Assembly (NCBI RefSeq): GCF_010730355.1
Contig: NZ_AP022576.1
Span: forward strand, 5,704,001-5,768,000
Source of the DNA: Mycobacterium florentinum
GTDB taxonomy: Bacteria > Actinomycetota > Actinomycetes > Mycobacteriales > Mycobacteriaceae
DNA length: 64,000 nucleotides
Direction of reading: 5' to 3'
This document shows, in pieces, positions 1 to 8,080 of the stretch. A program made the position numbers and the translations under genes. Under the pieces are notes generated by a model, which saw only the letters and a list, made by a program, of their open reading frames with translations, was not told where the DNA came from and ran no database searches. Numbering within the stretch: position 1 is the stretch's first letter; each line of letters begins with the position of its first letter.

Positions 1-218
1 GCCACACTGACGTCGTCGTACGTCGGGTAGTACAGATCGATCATGCGGTAGGCGGGCGTCGGGCTGCCGTCTTCTTTCGGCCAGACTTTCGACGCCTCGA
101 GCCGGAGATATCCCGGTATCCGTCGAGCGGCTTCGAGTTGCTCCGATTCGTAGGCGGCTTCGAAGGCCGCCGGATCGGTGGGGTTGTCGTAGATGACCGT
201 GAGCTTGGTTTCGGACAA
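1..218 (-). CDS. EthD-like family protein, partial (C-terminus outside window)
   Basis: Reading from a TTG start at 218 gives LSETKLTVIYDNPTDPAAFE and continues as an EthD-like ferredoxin-fold sequence (IPGYLRLEASKVWP, then AYRMIDLYYP). The TTG is preferred because an AGGAAA ribosome site sits four bases upstream and no ATG fits the frame. EthD-fold proteins are about 100-aa dimeric alpha-beta barrels, often in oxidative catabolic clusters. The true role here is unknown. About 72 residues are visible and the gene runs off the left edge. Confidence 0.7.
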   Translation of the reverse strand, partial: MSETKLTVIYDNPTDPAAFEAAYESEQLEAARRIPGYLRLEASKVWPKEDGSPTPAYRMIDLYYPTYDDVSV

Positions 219-326
219 CGGATTTCCTCACATCGTCGATAGTCGGGGCGGGATCGCCGTCCTGACACTACCCCCTGACCAGAGCCCTGGGGACCCGGGT
301 TTCACGGACCCGCCGGCGCCCGCCAC

Positions 327-683
327 CTAGCCGCCGATTCCGTTGTCCAGACCGAGATGGGTCACGAAATACCAAGGGATACAGACCAATTGAACTATTG
401 CTGCGGCGACCAACGCGATGAGGGCGCCGAGCAATCCGATCGCACGCGTTCGGGCGCCCATCGGTAGTAAGGCCAGAATCAGAAACAGCACGGCGAGACC
501 GAACTCCGCCCACAGCAGGATCTGTTTGGGCGTGTGTGCCGCTTTGTCGTAGTCCGTCAGGTGGCCGTCGGGAAAGCCGGTCAAGTAGAGATCCATGGCC
601 CCGTTTAAGGCCAGCCCCAGCGCGGCCACGACGCAGGCTACGCACGCGGCGCGCACGATTGCTGGGCGCGTACTTATCGGCAT
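327..683 (-). CDS. Small multi-pass membrane protein, unknown function
   Basis: This 118-aa protein has hydrophobic stretches at about residues 9-30, 57-76 and 80-103, giving three or four probable membrane helices. A polar loop (HLTDYDKAAHTPKQ) lies between the first two. I do not recognise a family. Hydrophobicity and codon use support coding on this strand; the overlapping frames give Arg-rich low-complexity products. It lies between the EthD-like gene and the tRNA, both apparently independent. No strong ribosome site precedes the ATG, so the start is less certain than the gene. Confidence 0.6.
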   Translation of the reverse strand: MPISTRPAIVRAACVACVVAALGLALNGAMDLYLTGFPDGHLTDYDKAAHTPKQILLWAEFGLAVLFLILALLPMGARTRAIGLLGALIALVAAAIVQLVCIPWYFVTHLGLDNGIGG

Positions 684-855
684 CGCGGCACGTTATTCGC
701 CACGGTCGCGAGTGTCAATGCTTGTCGGGCGTCGCGATCGACCGGGGCTTGACTCGGAACTGTGCAGCTCGCAGATCCGGGTTTTTCGCCTGCCGCCAGT
801 CGGCTGGCGACGGCACTGGAAGCTGAGACGCTAATGTCGTACCCGTTAAGCACCG

Positions 856-932
856 GGGGCGGTAGCTCAGTTGGTTAGAGCCGCGGACTCATAATCCGTT
901 GGTCGCGGGTTCGAGCCCCGCCCGCCCCACCA
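856..932 (+). tRNA. tRNA with CAT anticodon (Met, or Ile2 if lysidine-modified)
   Basis: The cloverleaf folds cleanly. The acceptor GGGGCGG pairs with CCGCCCC, the D stem is GCTC/GAGC, the anticodon stem is GCGGA/TCCGT with loop CTCATAA, and the T stem is GCGGG/CCCGC with loop TTCGAGC. The discriminator is A and CCA is encoded, for 77 nt in total. The CAT anticodon can be elongator Met or Ile2. The TTGGTCG stretch after the anticodon stem resembles bacterial Ile2 tRNAs, but this is not decisive. Its 3' end is repeated at 3857-3894. Confidence 0.93.
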
Positions 933-948
933 AGTGTTTGTATGACCT

Positions 949-1008
949 CGGTTGATGCTTGACGGTGTTTCGGCTGATGGTTGACAGCTACTTCGGCTGA
1001 TCCTTGAC
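949..1008 (+). repeat. Three 15-bp iterons at the left end of an IS481-type remnant
   Basis: Three near-identical copies of CGGYTGATSSTTGAC begin at 949, 971 and 994, spaced 22 and 23 bp. They lie between the tRNA and the broken transposase gene, where transposase binding sites at an insertion-sequence end would be. The spacing of about two helical turns fits protein binding. No matching right end is visible downstream, so the element is incomplete. Confidence 0.6.
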
Positions 1009-1033
1009 ACTCCCTAGATGAGGGAGTTTGAGC

Positions 1034-1306
1034 GTGGCCGAACAGCGATATTAGGCGGTGATCAGTGATGGGCTGTCGGTGTCGCAGGTCGCCGAGAAGG
1101 TAGGGGTGTCGCGTCAAACGCTGCATTCCTGGTTGGCCCGGCATGAGGCCGCGGGTCTTGAGGGGTTGATGGATCGGTCGCAGCGGCCGGTGTCGTGTCC
1201 GCATCAGATGCCGGCCGAGGTTGAGGCTGCGTTGTTGGAGTTGCGGCGGTCGCGGCCGTATTGGGGGCCGCGGCGGTTGGTGTTCGAGTTGGCTAAGCGT
1301 GACTAG
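1034..1306 (+). pseudogene. IS481-family transposase, N-terminal remnant with internal stop
   Basis: From GTG 1034 the frame reads VAEQRY, then an in-frame TAG at 1052-1054. It continues ISDGLSVSQVAEKVGVSRQT, LHSWLARHEAAGLEGLMDRS and PYWGPRRLVFELAKRD before stopping at 1304-1306. This is the helix-turn-helix N-terminal region of IS481-type DDE transposases. The catalytic DDE domain, roughly 200 residues, is missing. The gene is therefore dead twice over, by a premature stop (probably CAG to TAG) and by truncation. The iterons just upstream belong to the same element. Confidence 0.85.
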
Positions 1307-1434
1307 CCCTCACCGCGTAAGTTGGTCAGTGGTCTGGAAGATTTTGAATTCCTCTGCGGGAGCTGGCATTTGACGACGCTGGCAACGAGCAGTGCAAGCT
1401 CTTCTGCAACTTGGCATCGAATGGTGAACTCTCA

Positions 1435-3573
1435 TTACTTGCTTTTCCGGAGTAGTCCCGACACGCCCGCCAGGAAAAGAGCTGCCAGGGCCCAGAGCCC
1501 GAGCTTGACGACGGGCAGACCGACGACAAGCACCAGGGGCGCGGTGGGCGAGATCGTCCAGTCCTGGTTGGTTGCCCCCGCCGGCGGAAGGACGTCGTTG
1601 ACGGCGTAGGTCAGGGGTTCCATGCAGGGGTAGCCGGGGTGAACCTCGCAGGGTGTCTGCGCGGTGATCGGTAACCATTCCTTGGCTTTCTGGTCTCCGA
1701 GATGCTGTATCGCTGCCTTTAGCGCGGCGTCCGAGTGGGTCGGCACAATGCCGTCGCGATTCCCATCCACGATGGCGAAGCTAATGGCCACCAAGACGAT
1801 CATGCTTGCGATGGACAATAAGGGGAAGTATCCATAGCCTGCCACGGCACAGTAGACAATTCGCACCATCCGCGTCCAGGGTGGTGACTGAGCGGTGATC
1901 TTGTTTTCCGCGGCGAATCGCAGTCTTCGTGCGGCGGCGGGGTCACCGTTGCGGTCGTAGACGTCAGCTAACGCGTGCCAGGGCTGGACCGACACCACTT
2001 GTTTATTCCGACGCAGCCACGCCGTGTGCGTGCGCCACCACAGCCGCCGGGCTGACAGGCCAGTGTCGGCGGATGCCGTGTTGAGCCAGCGGTGTGCAAG
2101 TCTCCAATTCTCGCGTAGCGAGCCAATCGGCCCACGCACATCACCGATAGTCCATCCGGTGGCGGAAAGCGGCTCGGGAGGGTACTTATCAACAAACAAG
2201 TCGTCCACACGGGCCCTAATCAGATTCACCGATCCACTGAATCTCTTGGGCGTCAGGACCAAACGCGAGACCTTCAAAGCTTCCAAATTCAGTGCGACCC
2301 CGTCGGGATTGGTAAGTGTGGCACCACTGAGGTCGAGTTGGTAGCCGATAGTCGCGCCGACGGCGCGAACGGTACCGACGACATGGCACGGGTGAGTCTT
2401 GACCTCAGCGCCCTCCCCGGCAAGGACGCTGCCGGCTACGCGCGCACCGGCGAGGTCCAAGGCGGCCCAGCCAGACTTGCCGGCGGTGCCTGGGCAGTTG
2501 AGAGTGGCGCCAGTTAGCACGAGGTCGCCGCCGATGGTTGCATCGCGGAAGCGAACTCTGCCAATGGCCTCGAAGGATCGGGTCTCGCCGTTCGCCTCGA
2601 CGGCGTCGCGGAAGAACACATCGCCGGTGATCTTTGCCTGGTCCAGTACAAGGGCGTACCGGTCAGAGCCATCGTTCGTGGCCGGATTGTTGAGGATGGC
2701 ACCATCGAATTCAAGGTTGCCGCCAACGGTCAGACCGATGGCGTGGACCGCCCCGGTCGCGCAGAGTCCGTCGCGCGCGAACAGGTCGGAGGTGATGCGC
2801 GCTCGGTTGATAACTAGCGCGTATCCGTCGGGATTGTCCAGGACGGCGCCTGAGAGATCGAGGGAACCGCCGACGGCCAGATCGATGGCGCTGAACTCAC
2901 CGGTGACCTGTACGCCGCGGCTCTCTTCGTCGGCGCCCTTGCCGGCATAGACCTGGCCACTTATCCGCGCGCCGTCGAGAGCCAGTGCGCGTACTTCGTC
3001 GATAGCAGGTTTAGTGAGGACAGCGCCTGTGAGGCTGAGGTCGCCTCCGATAGTCGCGCCGCGCGCATCGATCAAGCCGTGAGCACGAAATCCGTCGACC
3101 GCGTCCACGTCGTTTGTGACGTGGGCACCCACGAGGTTCAAGGCAACTCCGTCGTTGTCGTTGAGGGTGGCGCCAGCGAGGTTGAGTCGGCCCTGAATGG
3201 TCACACCCGGTGCGCGGAGCCCCCCGTTGACCGTCACTCGAGAAAGGTAGAGGCCCCGGATCTGCGCAAAATCCAGTCTGAGACCTTGCTCTAAAACGCA
3301 CTCGCGCAAGCCAAGCGGATAAGAGAGGACGCGATGCTGCAAATCAACACAGTCAACAAATCTGGCACCCCTGACTTCGATGCCGCGTGAGTCGACCCGA
3401 ATATCTGGATCTATAAGCACCGTTAGCAACGCGACTGCCGGGACCGTTCGCTGCGCCGGCCACGTCGCATACGACTCCCGGTCAACCGTATTACCGTCCG
3501 CCAGGTCTAGAACGTAACCACCCTCGGCTGCGCGTTTCAGCCGATCCACCCACCCCTCGACATCGGTTGTCAC
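1435..3573 (-). CDS. Large repeat (beta-helix-like) protein with two C-terminal membrane helices
   Basis: This is a 712-aa protein. Residues about 60-470 contain many imperfect repeats of the pattern GDLSLTGAVLTNPDG-AL-LDGARI-G, spaced about 20-45 residues apart. That suggests a pentapeptide-like or right-handed beta-helix solenoid. A linker with Trp/Arg-rich helices follows, then hydrophobic segments at about 575-602 and 678-703 separated by a soluble loop containing two Cys. Similar actinobacterial proteins are often labelled membrane-associated oxidoreductase, but I see no cofactor motif to justify that. It is the only intact gene between the tRNA and the tRNA-3'-end repeat, so it may be cargo of an old insertion. 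Function unknown. Confidence 0.8.
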   Translation of the reverse strand: MTTDVEGWVDRLKRAAEGGYVLDLADGNTVDRESYATWPAQRTVPAVALLTVLIDPDIRVDSRGIEVRGARFVDCVDLQHRVLSYPLGLRECVLEQGLRLDFAQIRGLYLSRVTVNGGLRAPGVTIQGRLNLAGATLNDNDGVALNLVGAHVTNDVDAVDGFRAHGLIDARGATIGGDLSLTGAVLTKPAIDEVRALALDGARISGQVYAGKGADEESRGVQVTGEFSAIDLAVGGSLDLSGAVLDNPDGYALVINRARITSDLFARDGLCATGAVHAIGLTVGGNLEFDGAILNNPATNDGSDRYALVLDQAKITGDVFFRDAVEANGETRSFEAIGRVRFRDATIGGDLVLTGATLNCPGTAGKSGWAALDLAGARVAGSVLAGEGAEVKTHPCHVVGTVRAVGATIGYQLDLSGATLTNPDGVALNLEALKVSRLVLTPKRFSGSVNLIRARVDDLFVDKYPPEPLSATGWTIGDVRGPIGSLRENWRLAHRWLNTASADTGLSARRLWWRTHTAWLRRNKQVVSVQPWHALADVYDRNGDPAAARRLRFAAENKITAQSPPWTRMVRIVYCAVAGYGYFPLLSIASMIVLVAISFAIVDGNRDGIVPTHSDAALKAAIQHLGDQKAKEWLPITAQTPCEVHPGYPCMEPLTYAVNDVLPPAGATNQDWTISPTAPLVLVVGLPVVKLGLWALAALFLAGVSGLLRKSK

Positions 3574-3856
3574 GGATAAATAGCTTTCCCTATCCGGACT
3601 CCCAGGTCGATAGTCGCCTCTCAGGTGGACGGCTGCTCTGCGCCTCGCTGCGCGGCGACGACGGATGGCTCCGTCATAGTTTGCACCGGCTCGATCAGAC
3701 TGGGCGCTGCGGTGACGGCTCTACCCATCAATTTACAGATAGTGATCGCGAAACACCGGGAAGAACCGGATGCAACAGCGCAATCACTCTGCGAAAGCAG
3801 TTGTGTGACAACGCATAGCGCGGTCTTACCGGAAGTCGTATCTGCTGGCTGCAATT

Positions 3857-3894
3857 CGTTAGTCGCGGGTTCGAGCCCAGCCGGCTCCACCAAG
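3857..3894 (+). repeat. Degenerate copy of tRNA 3' end (attR-like direct repeat)
   Basis: This 38-bp stretch matches 897-934, the T arm, acceptor 3' strand and CCA of the upstream tRNA, at 34 of 38 positions in the same orientation. No 5' tRNA half is present. The T stem carries a mismatch, so it is not a functional tRNA. Partial 3'-tRNA copies are classic far-end scars of site-specific integration. No integrase gene remains between the two copies, and integration is inferred. Confidence 0.6.
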
Positions 3895-3896
3895 CG

Positions 3897-4095
3897 CTAC
3901 ACGGATATCGCGCGGATCGCTGAACGCGGATTGATGGACTCGATCTTCTTGGCCGACAACATCGCCATCGCCGAATATCGCGCGACGTATCTGCCTCAGA
4001 CGCAGTTCGACCCGATAGCAGTGCTCTCGGCGCAGGCCGCGGTCACCGAGCGCATCGGGCTGATCGGGACGGGCTGGGCGACCTACAGCAGGCCG
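3897..4095 (+). pseudogene. Fragment of LLM-class flavin monooxygenase gene (partial copy of the gene at 8081)
   Basis: These 199 bp are nearly identical to 8191-8389, offset 4294, with only about six substitutions. They encode YTDIARIAERGLMDSIFLAD and on to IGLIGTG, followed by unrelated sequence. They correspond to residues about 38-103 of the intact neighbour. The copy has neither start nor C-terminal domain and begins two bases after the tRNA-3'-end repeat. The high identity implies a recent duplication or ongoing gene conversion. Direct repeats of this length could support recombination that deletes the intervening mmpS-mmpL genes. Confidence 0.85.
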
Positions 4096-4302
4096 CTTGA
4101 ACAGCCAGTGGATACTGCCGTTCCGCCGCACTTGTGTTTCACGATTTGTCTTTTGCGAAGCGGGACGGTCCAAGGGAGTATCTGAGTTTGCGGATCGCTC
4201 GGGTCAGGACGTGAATCCCGGACCATCTCGTTGTAGGTTAGAGCGTCTAAGCTTACCCTCTAAAGTAGTTGATTAGCCTTAGCCCTGGTTAGGAAAGCGC
4301 CC
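4096..4302. other. Intergenic stretch upstream of mmpS
   Basis: There is no convincing gene. The sequence after the duplicated fragment is unrelated to the monooxygenase. The only clear structure is the inverted repeat at 4238-4250. A ribosome site (AGGAAAG) lies just before the mmpS ATG. Confidence 0.5.
4238..4250. promoter_or_regulatory. Inverted repeat TTAGA-N3-TCTAA upstream of mmpS
   Basis: TTAGAGCGTCTAA has perfect 5-bp arms about a 3-bp centre, 52 bp before the mmpS start. A related half-site (CTCTAA) follows at 4258-4263. MmpS/MmpL operons are commonly controlled by TetR- or MarR-type repressors, so an operator is plausible. No regulator gene is adjacent to identify it. Confidence 0.4.
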
Positions 4303-4848
4303 ATGACGACCACCAAGCCGTGGACAGAGTCGCGCGATCCCAAGGTCCCCCCAAGCTCCGAGGAAAAACCCGGTCCACAGCGCGCCAAGAAGCAGGGCCT
4401 GTTCAGCCGGTTCTGGCTCGTGCTCACGATCGTGGCTGTCGTCGCCCTGTCGGGTTTCATGGTTTACCGACTGCACGGAATTTTCGGCGTCCACAAAGGT
4501 TCGTTCGGTGGTGGCACGTCGGGCGAGGTCCTCGACCAGTTCAACGCGAAGACCATCACGCTCGAGGTCTGGGGCTCACCGGGCAGCACGGCGACCATCA
4601 ACTACCTCGACGAGAACTCCCACCCGCAGCAGGCCCTCAACGTCCCCTTGCCCTGGAGCACAATCTTGAGTTCAACGAAGCCCGGCATCCCGGCAAACCT
4701 GGTGGCGCAAGGAAACGGGAGTTGGATTGCCTGCCACTTCGTCGTGGACAACCACGACGGGCACGGTGCGGTGATCAAGGGTGCTAATCAATCGCCCGCC
4801 AACGAAAACGTCAACGCCATGGTCTACTGCCTGGACAAGTCCGCATGA
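4303..4848 (+). CDS. mmpS: MmpS-family membrane accessory protein
   Basis: This 181-aa protein has a Pro/Lys-rich cytoplasmic N-terminus, one membrane helix at about 37-56, and an extracytoplasmic domain with the MmpS pattern [20 protein letters not shown] and a C-terminal [10 protein letters not shown]. MmpS proteins are periplasmic partners of MmpL transporters. It is longer than the usual 140 or so residues because of the N-terminal tail and an extra loop. AGGAAAG precedes the ATG. Its stop overlaps the mmpL start by 4 nt (ATGA), implying translational coupling. Confidence 0.9.
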   Translation: MTTTKPWTESRDPKVPPSSEEKPGPQRAKKQGLFSRFWLVLTIVAVVALSGFMVYRLHGIFGVHKGSFGGGTSGEVLDQFNAKTITLEVWGSPGSTATINYLDENSHPQQALNVPLPWSTILSSTKPGIPANLVAQGNGSWIACHFVVDNHDGHGAVIKGANQSPANENVNAMVYCLDKSA

Positions 4849-7775
4849 GCGAGGCCGCCGAGGTTCCGCCACGCGTTGATCAGCCGCTGATCCCGCCGTT
4901 CCTGCCGCGGATGATCCATCGGCTCGCGTTGCCGATTGTTCTGATCTGGTTGGGCATCGTCTTCGTCACCAACACTATTTCCCCTCAGCTCGAGGTCGTC
5001 TCCAAGCGCCAGTCGGTGTCGCAGAGTCCCACGGACGCAGTGTCGTTCCAGTCGATGATGCACGTCGGATCGACGTTCAAAGAGTTCAGTACCGACAGTT
5101 CGGCGATGATCCTGCTGGAGGGCGACAAGCCGCTGGGGGCCGAGGCGCACCACTACTACGACGAGATCGTCAAGCGACTCGAGCAAGACAAGAAACACGT
5201 TCAGCACATCCAGGATTTCTGGAGTGATCCGCTGACCGCCGCGGGATCCCAGAGCCACGATCAAAAGGCCGCGTACGTCCAGGTCTACCTCGCCGGCAAC
5301 ATGGGCAGCGCCCAGTCCGGCGAATCCACGGAAGCCGTCCGCAAGATCGTCAACTCGGTGCCCGCGCCGCCCGGAATCAAGGCCTACGTCACTGGGGCAG
5401 GTCCGCTGTTTGCCGATCAGTCGCACGCGGGTGAGAAGGGCGTTGCGAAGGTCACCATGGTCACCTTCCTCGTGATCATCGTGATGCTGCTGTACGTCTA
5501 TCGGTCGGTGGTCACCACGCTAATCATGCTGGTCATGGTCTTCATCGAATTGGCCGCCGCCCGCGGTGTCGTCGCGACGCTGGGCAACTACGGCATCATG
5601 GGGCTTTCGACGTTCGCCAACAACATGCTCGTGCTGATGGCGATCGCGGCCGGAACGGACTACGCGATCTTTGTGGTAGGCCGATATCACGAGGCTCGCG
5701 GCCTTGGCGAAGACCGCGTAAAAGCCTTCTACACGATGTTCCACAGCACGGCGCACGTCGTGTTGGGATCGGGGCTCACCATCGCCGGCGCGATGTACTG
5801 CCTGAGCTTCTGCCGATTGCCCTATTTTTCGTCACTCGGCATACCCTGCGCCGTCGGCATGCTGGTCGCGGTCCTCGCGGCCTTGACTCTGGCACCGGCG
5901 GTCCTGACCGTGGCGTCGTTCTTCAAGCTGCTGGACCCGAAGCGACAGCTGCAGACCCGGGGCTGGCGACGCATCGGTACCGCCATCGTCCGCTGGCCCG
6001 CACCGGTTCTCGCGGTGACGATCGCCGCCGCATTGGTCGGCCTGCTCACTCTGCCCGGCTACAAAACGGACTACGACACCCGCCACTTCCTGCCGGCAGA
6101 TACTCCGGCCAATGTCGGTTATGCGGCTGCCGACCGGCACTTCAACCAGGCTCGCCTCAATCCCGAGCTGTTGATGATCGAGACCGATCACGACCTGCGT
6201 AACCCGGCCGACTTCATCGTCCTGGACAAGGTCGCCAAAGCGATCTTCCACATCCCCGGTATCGGCCGGGTGCAGACCATCACCCGGCCGTTGGGCACGC
6301 CGCTCGACCACAGCACGCTCGGTTTTCAGATGGGTGCACAAGCCGCCGGGCGGCTGCAGACCCAGCACTATCAGGAAGAGCAGGCGAGCAACCTGCTGAA
6401 CCAGGCGGCCGAGCTCAAGAAAACGATGGCGACGCTGCATGAGCAGATGCAGGTCACCCAGGATCTGAGCAACACCACCCACGAAACCACCAGGCTCACA
6501 AAGGAAACCGTGGAGATCACCGCGAGGTTGCGCGACGACATCGCGAACTTCGACGACTTCCTCCGGCCGATCCGTAGTTACTTCTACTGGGAGAAGCACT
6601 GTTTCGACATCCCGGTCTGCTGGGCAATTCGGTCGGTCTTCAACGCGCTCGACGGCATCGACCAGGTGGCCGAGAACATCGTGAACCTCAGCGCGAATCT
6701 CGACAAGCTGGATCAGATCCAGCCGAAGCTGGTGGCACTGATACCGCCGCAGATCGAGAGCCAGCAGCACAACCTCGACACCATCATGTCGAACTACGCG
6801 ATCACAAAGGGTCTCAACGACCAGGCGAAAGCGCAGGCCGACAACGCCACCGCGCAGGGCGATGCATTCGACAAATCCAAGAACGACGACACGTTCTACC
6901 TTCCGCCAGAGGCGTTCAAGAGCCCGGACTTCGCGCGGGGTCTCAAGCAGTTCATCTCGCCGGGCGGGCGCGCTGTCCGGTTGATCATCTCGCACGAAGG
7001 CGACCCGGCGACTCCTGAAGGCGTCAGCCACATCGAGCCGATCAAGCAGGCCGTGCATGAGGCGATCAAGGGCACGCCCTGGGAGGGTGCCAACGTCTAC
7101 CTAGGCGGTACCGCCGCGACGTACAAGGACATGCACGACGGCTCCAACATTGACCTGTTGATCGCCGGAATTGCCGCGGCCACACTGATTTTCGTCATCA
7201 TGCTGGTGATCACCCGAAGCGTCGTTGCGGCCTGCGTGATCGTGGGCACGGTGTTGCTGTCGCTGGGCGCCTCGTTCGGACTCTCCGTGCTCCTATGGCA
7301 GTACATCCTTGGGATCAAGTTGCACTGGATGGTGCTGGCGATGGCGGTCATCCTGCTGCTGGCGGTCGGCTCGGACTACAACCTGCTGCTGATATCGCGG
7401 TTCAAGGAGGAAATCCACGCCGGGCTCAAGACGGGAACCATCCGCGCGATGGCCGGTTCGGGCTCGGTGGTGACCGCCGCCGGTCTGGTGTTCGCCGCCA
7501 CCATGGCCACGTTCGCCTTCAGCCCGCTGCGGGTGATGGCCCAGGTGGGTACGACGATCGCGCTGGGTCTGTTGTTCGACACCTTGATCGTGCGGTCGTT
7601 CATGACTCCGTCGCTGGCCACCCTGCTCGGGCGCTGGTTCTGGTGGCCGCAGCACGTGCGTCCACGGCCGGCCAGTACCATGCTGCGACCATACGGGTCG
7701 CGTCCCGCCGTGCGTGCGCTGATCGATCACGACCTTGACGACATCCCACCGGGCGGACTGGTCACAAAGCGCTAA
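4845..7775 (+). CDS. mmpL: MmpL-family RND transporter
   Basis: This 976-aa RND-superfamily lipid/siderophore-type exporter sits in the inner membrane. Its architecture is typical: one N-terminal helix (about 30-50), a periplasmic domain, five helices (about 200-365), a second long periplasmic domain with coiled-coil segments (about 500-640), and five more helices (about 765-950). Both proton-relay Asp-Tyr pairs are present, [16 protein letters not shown] (Asp272/Tyr273) and [15 protein letters not shown] (Asp844/Tyr845), so it should be energised. It is translationally coupled to mmpS. The substrate cannot be read from sequence; no polyketide or siderophore gene is beside it. Confidence 0.93.
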   Translation: MSEAAEVPPRVDQPLIPPFLPRMIHRLALPIVLIWLGIVFVTNTISPQLEVVSKRQSVSQSPTDAVSFQSMMHVGSTFKEFSTDSSAMILLEGDKPLGAEAHHYYDEIVKRLEQDKKHVQHIQDFWSDPLTAAGSQSHDQKAAYVQVYLAGNMGSAQSGESTEAVRKIVNSVPAPPGIKAYVTGAGPLFADQSHAGEKGVAKVTMVTFLVIIVMLLYVYRSVVTTLIMLVMVFIELAAARGVVATLGNYGIMGLSTFANNMLVLMAIAAGTDYAIFVVGRYHEARGLGEDRVKAFYTMFHSTAHVVLGSGLTIAGAMYCLSFCRLPYFSSLGIPCAVGMLVAVLAALTLAPAVLTVASFFKLLDPKRQLQTRGWRRIGTAIVRWPAPVLAVTIAAALVGLLTLPGYKTDYDTRHFLPADTPANVGYAAADRHFNQARLNPELLMIETDHDLRNPADFIVLDKVAKAIFHIPGIGRVQTITRPLGTPLDHSTLGFQMGAQAAGRLQTQHYQEEQASNLLNQAAELKKTMATLHEQMQVTQDLSNTTHETTRLTKETVEITARLRDDIANFDDFLRPIRSYFYWEKHCFDIPVCWAIRSVFNALDGIDQVAENIVNLSANLDKLDQIQPKLVALIPPQIESQQHNLDTIMSNYAITKGLNDQAKAQADNATAQGDAFDKSKNDDTFYLPPEAFKSPDFARGLKQFISPGGRAVRLIISHEGDPATPEGVSHIEPIKQAVHEAIKGTPWEGANVYLGGTAATYKDMHDGSNIDLLIAGIAAATLIFVIMLVITRSVVAACVIVGTVLLSLGASFGLSVLLWQYILGIKLHWMVLAMAVILLLAVGSDYNLLLISRFKEEIHAGLKTGTIRAMAGSGSVVTAAGLVFAATMATFAFSPLRVMAQVGTTIALGLLFDTLIVRSFMTPSLATLLGRWFWWPQHVRPRPASTMLRPYGSRPAVRALIDHDLDDIPPGGLVTKR

Positions 7776-7892
7776 AAGCTATGTCGGAGAGACGATTCGG
7801 CCCGATGTACACCCCTGTGGGCCGATTCCCAGCGGTGGCGAAAATTCACCCACCACGACTGGCGTTGACGATCAGCCGAGGGTTTCGCCCAA

Positions 7893-7940
7893 CGTGCTCT
7901 CAGGGCGAAAGATAGGCCGAATTTTCGCACTGAGAGCACG
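7893..7940. repeat. Long perfect-type hairpin in the mmpL-monooxygenase gap
   Basis: Arms 7893-7910 and 7923-7940 are complementary at 17 of 18 positions around a 12-nt loop. The 305-bp gap holding it (7776-8080) has no convincing gene. There is no T-run after the stem, so it is not a classic intrinsic terminator. It could end mmpL transcription, protect mRNA, or be a dispersed intergenic repeat. Confidence 0.6.
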
Positions 7941-8080
7941 CTCGGCGGCGTCCCCACCACGAAGGACTATTTCAACCCCAGGCCGCGTTGCCCCATCAGA
8001 ATGCCTAGGGCTGCGGGGACGACTTCATGTCCCCACGACGCCTCCCTCGCAAGCATTCACGGCACGAAGGAGTCGAACCT

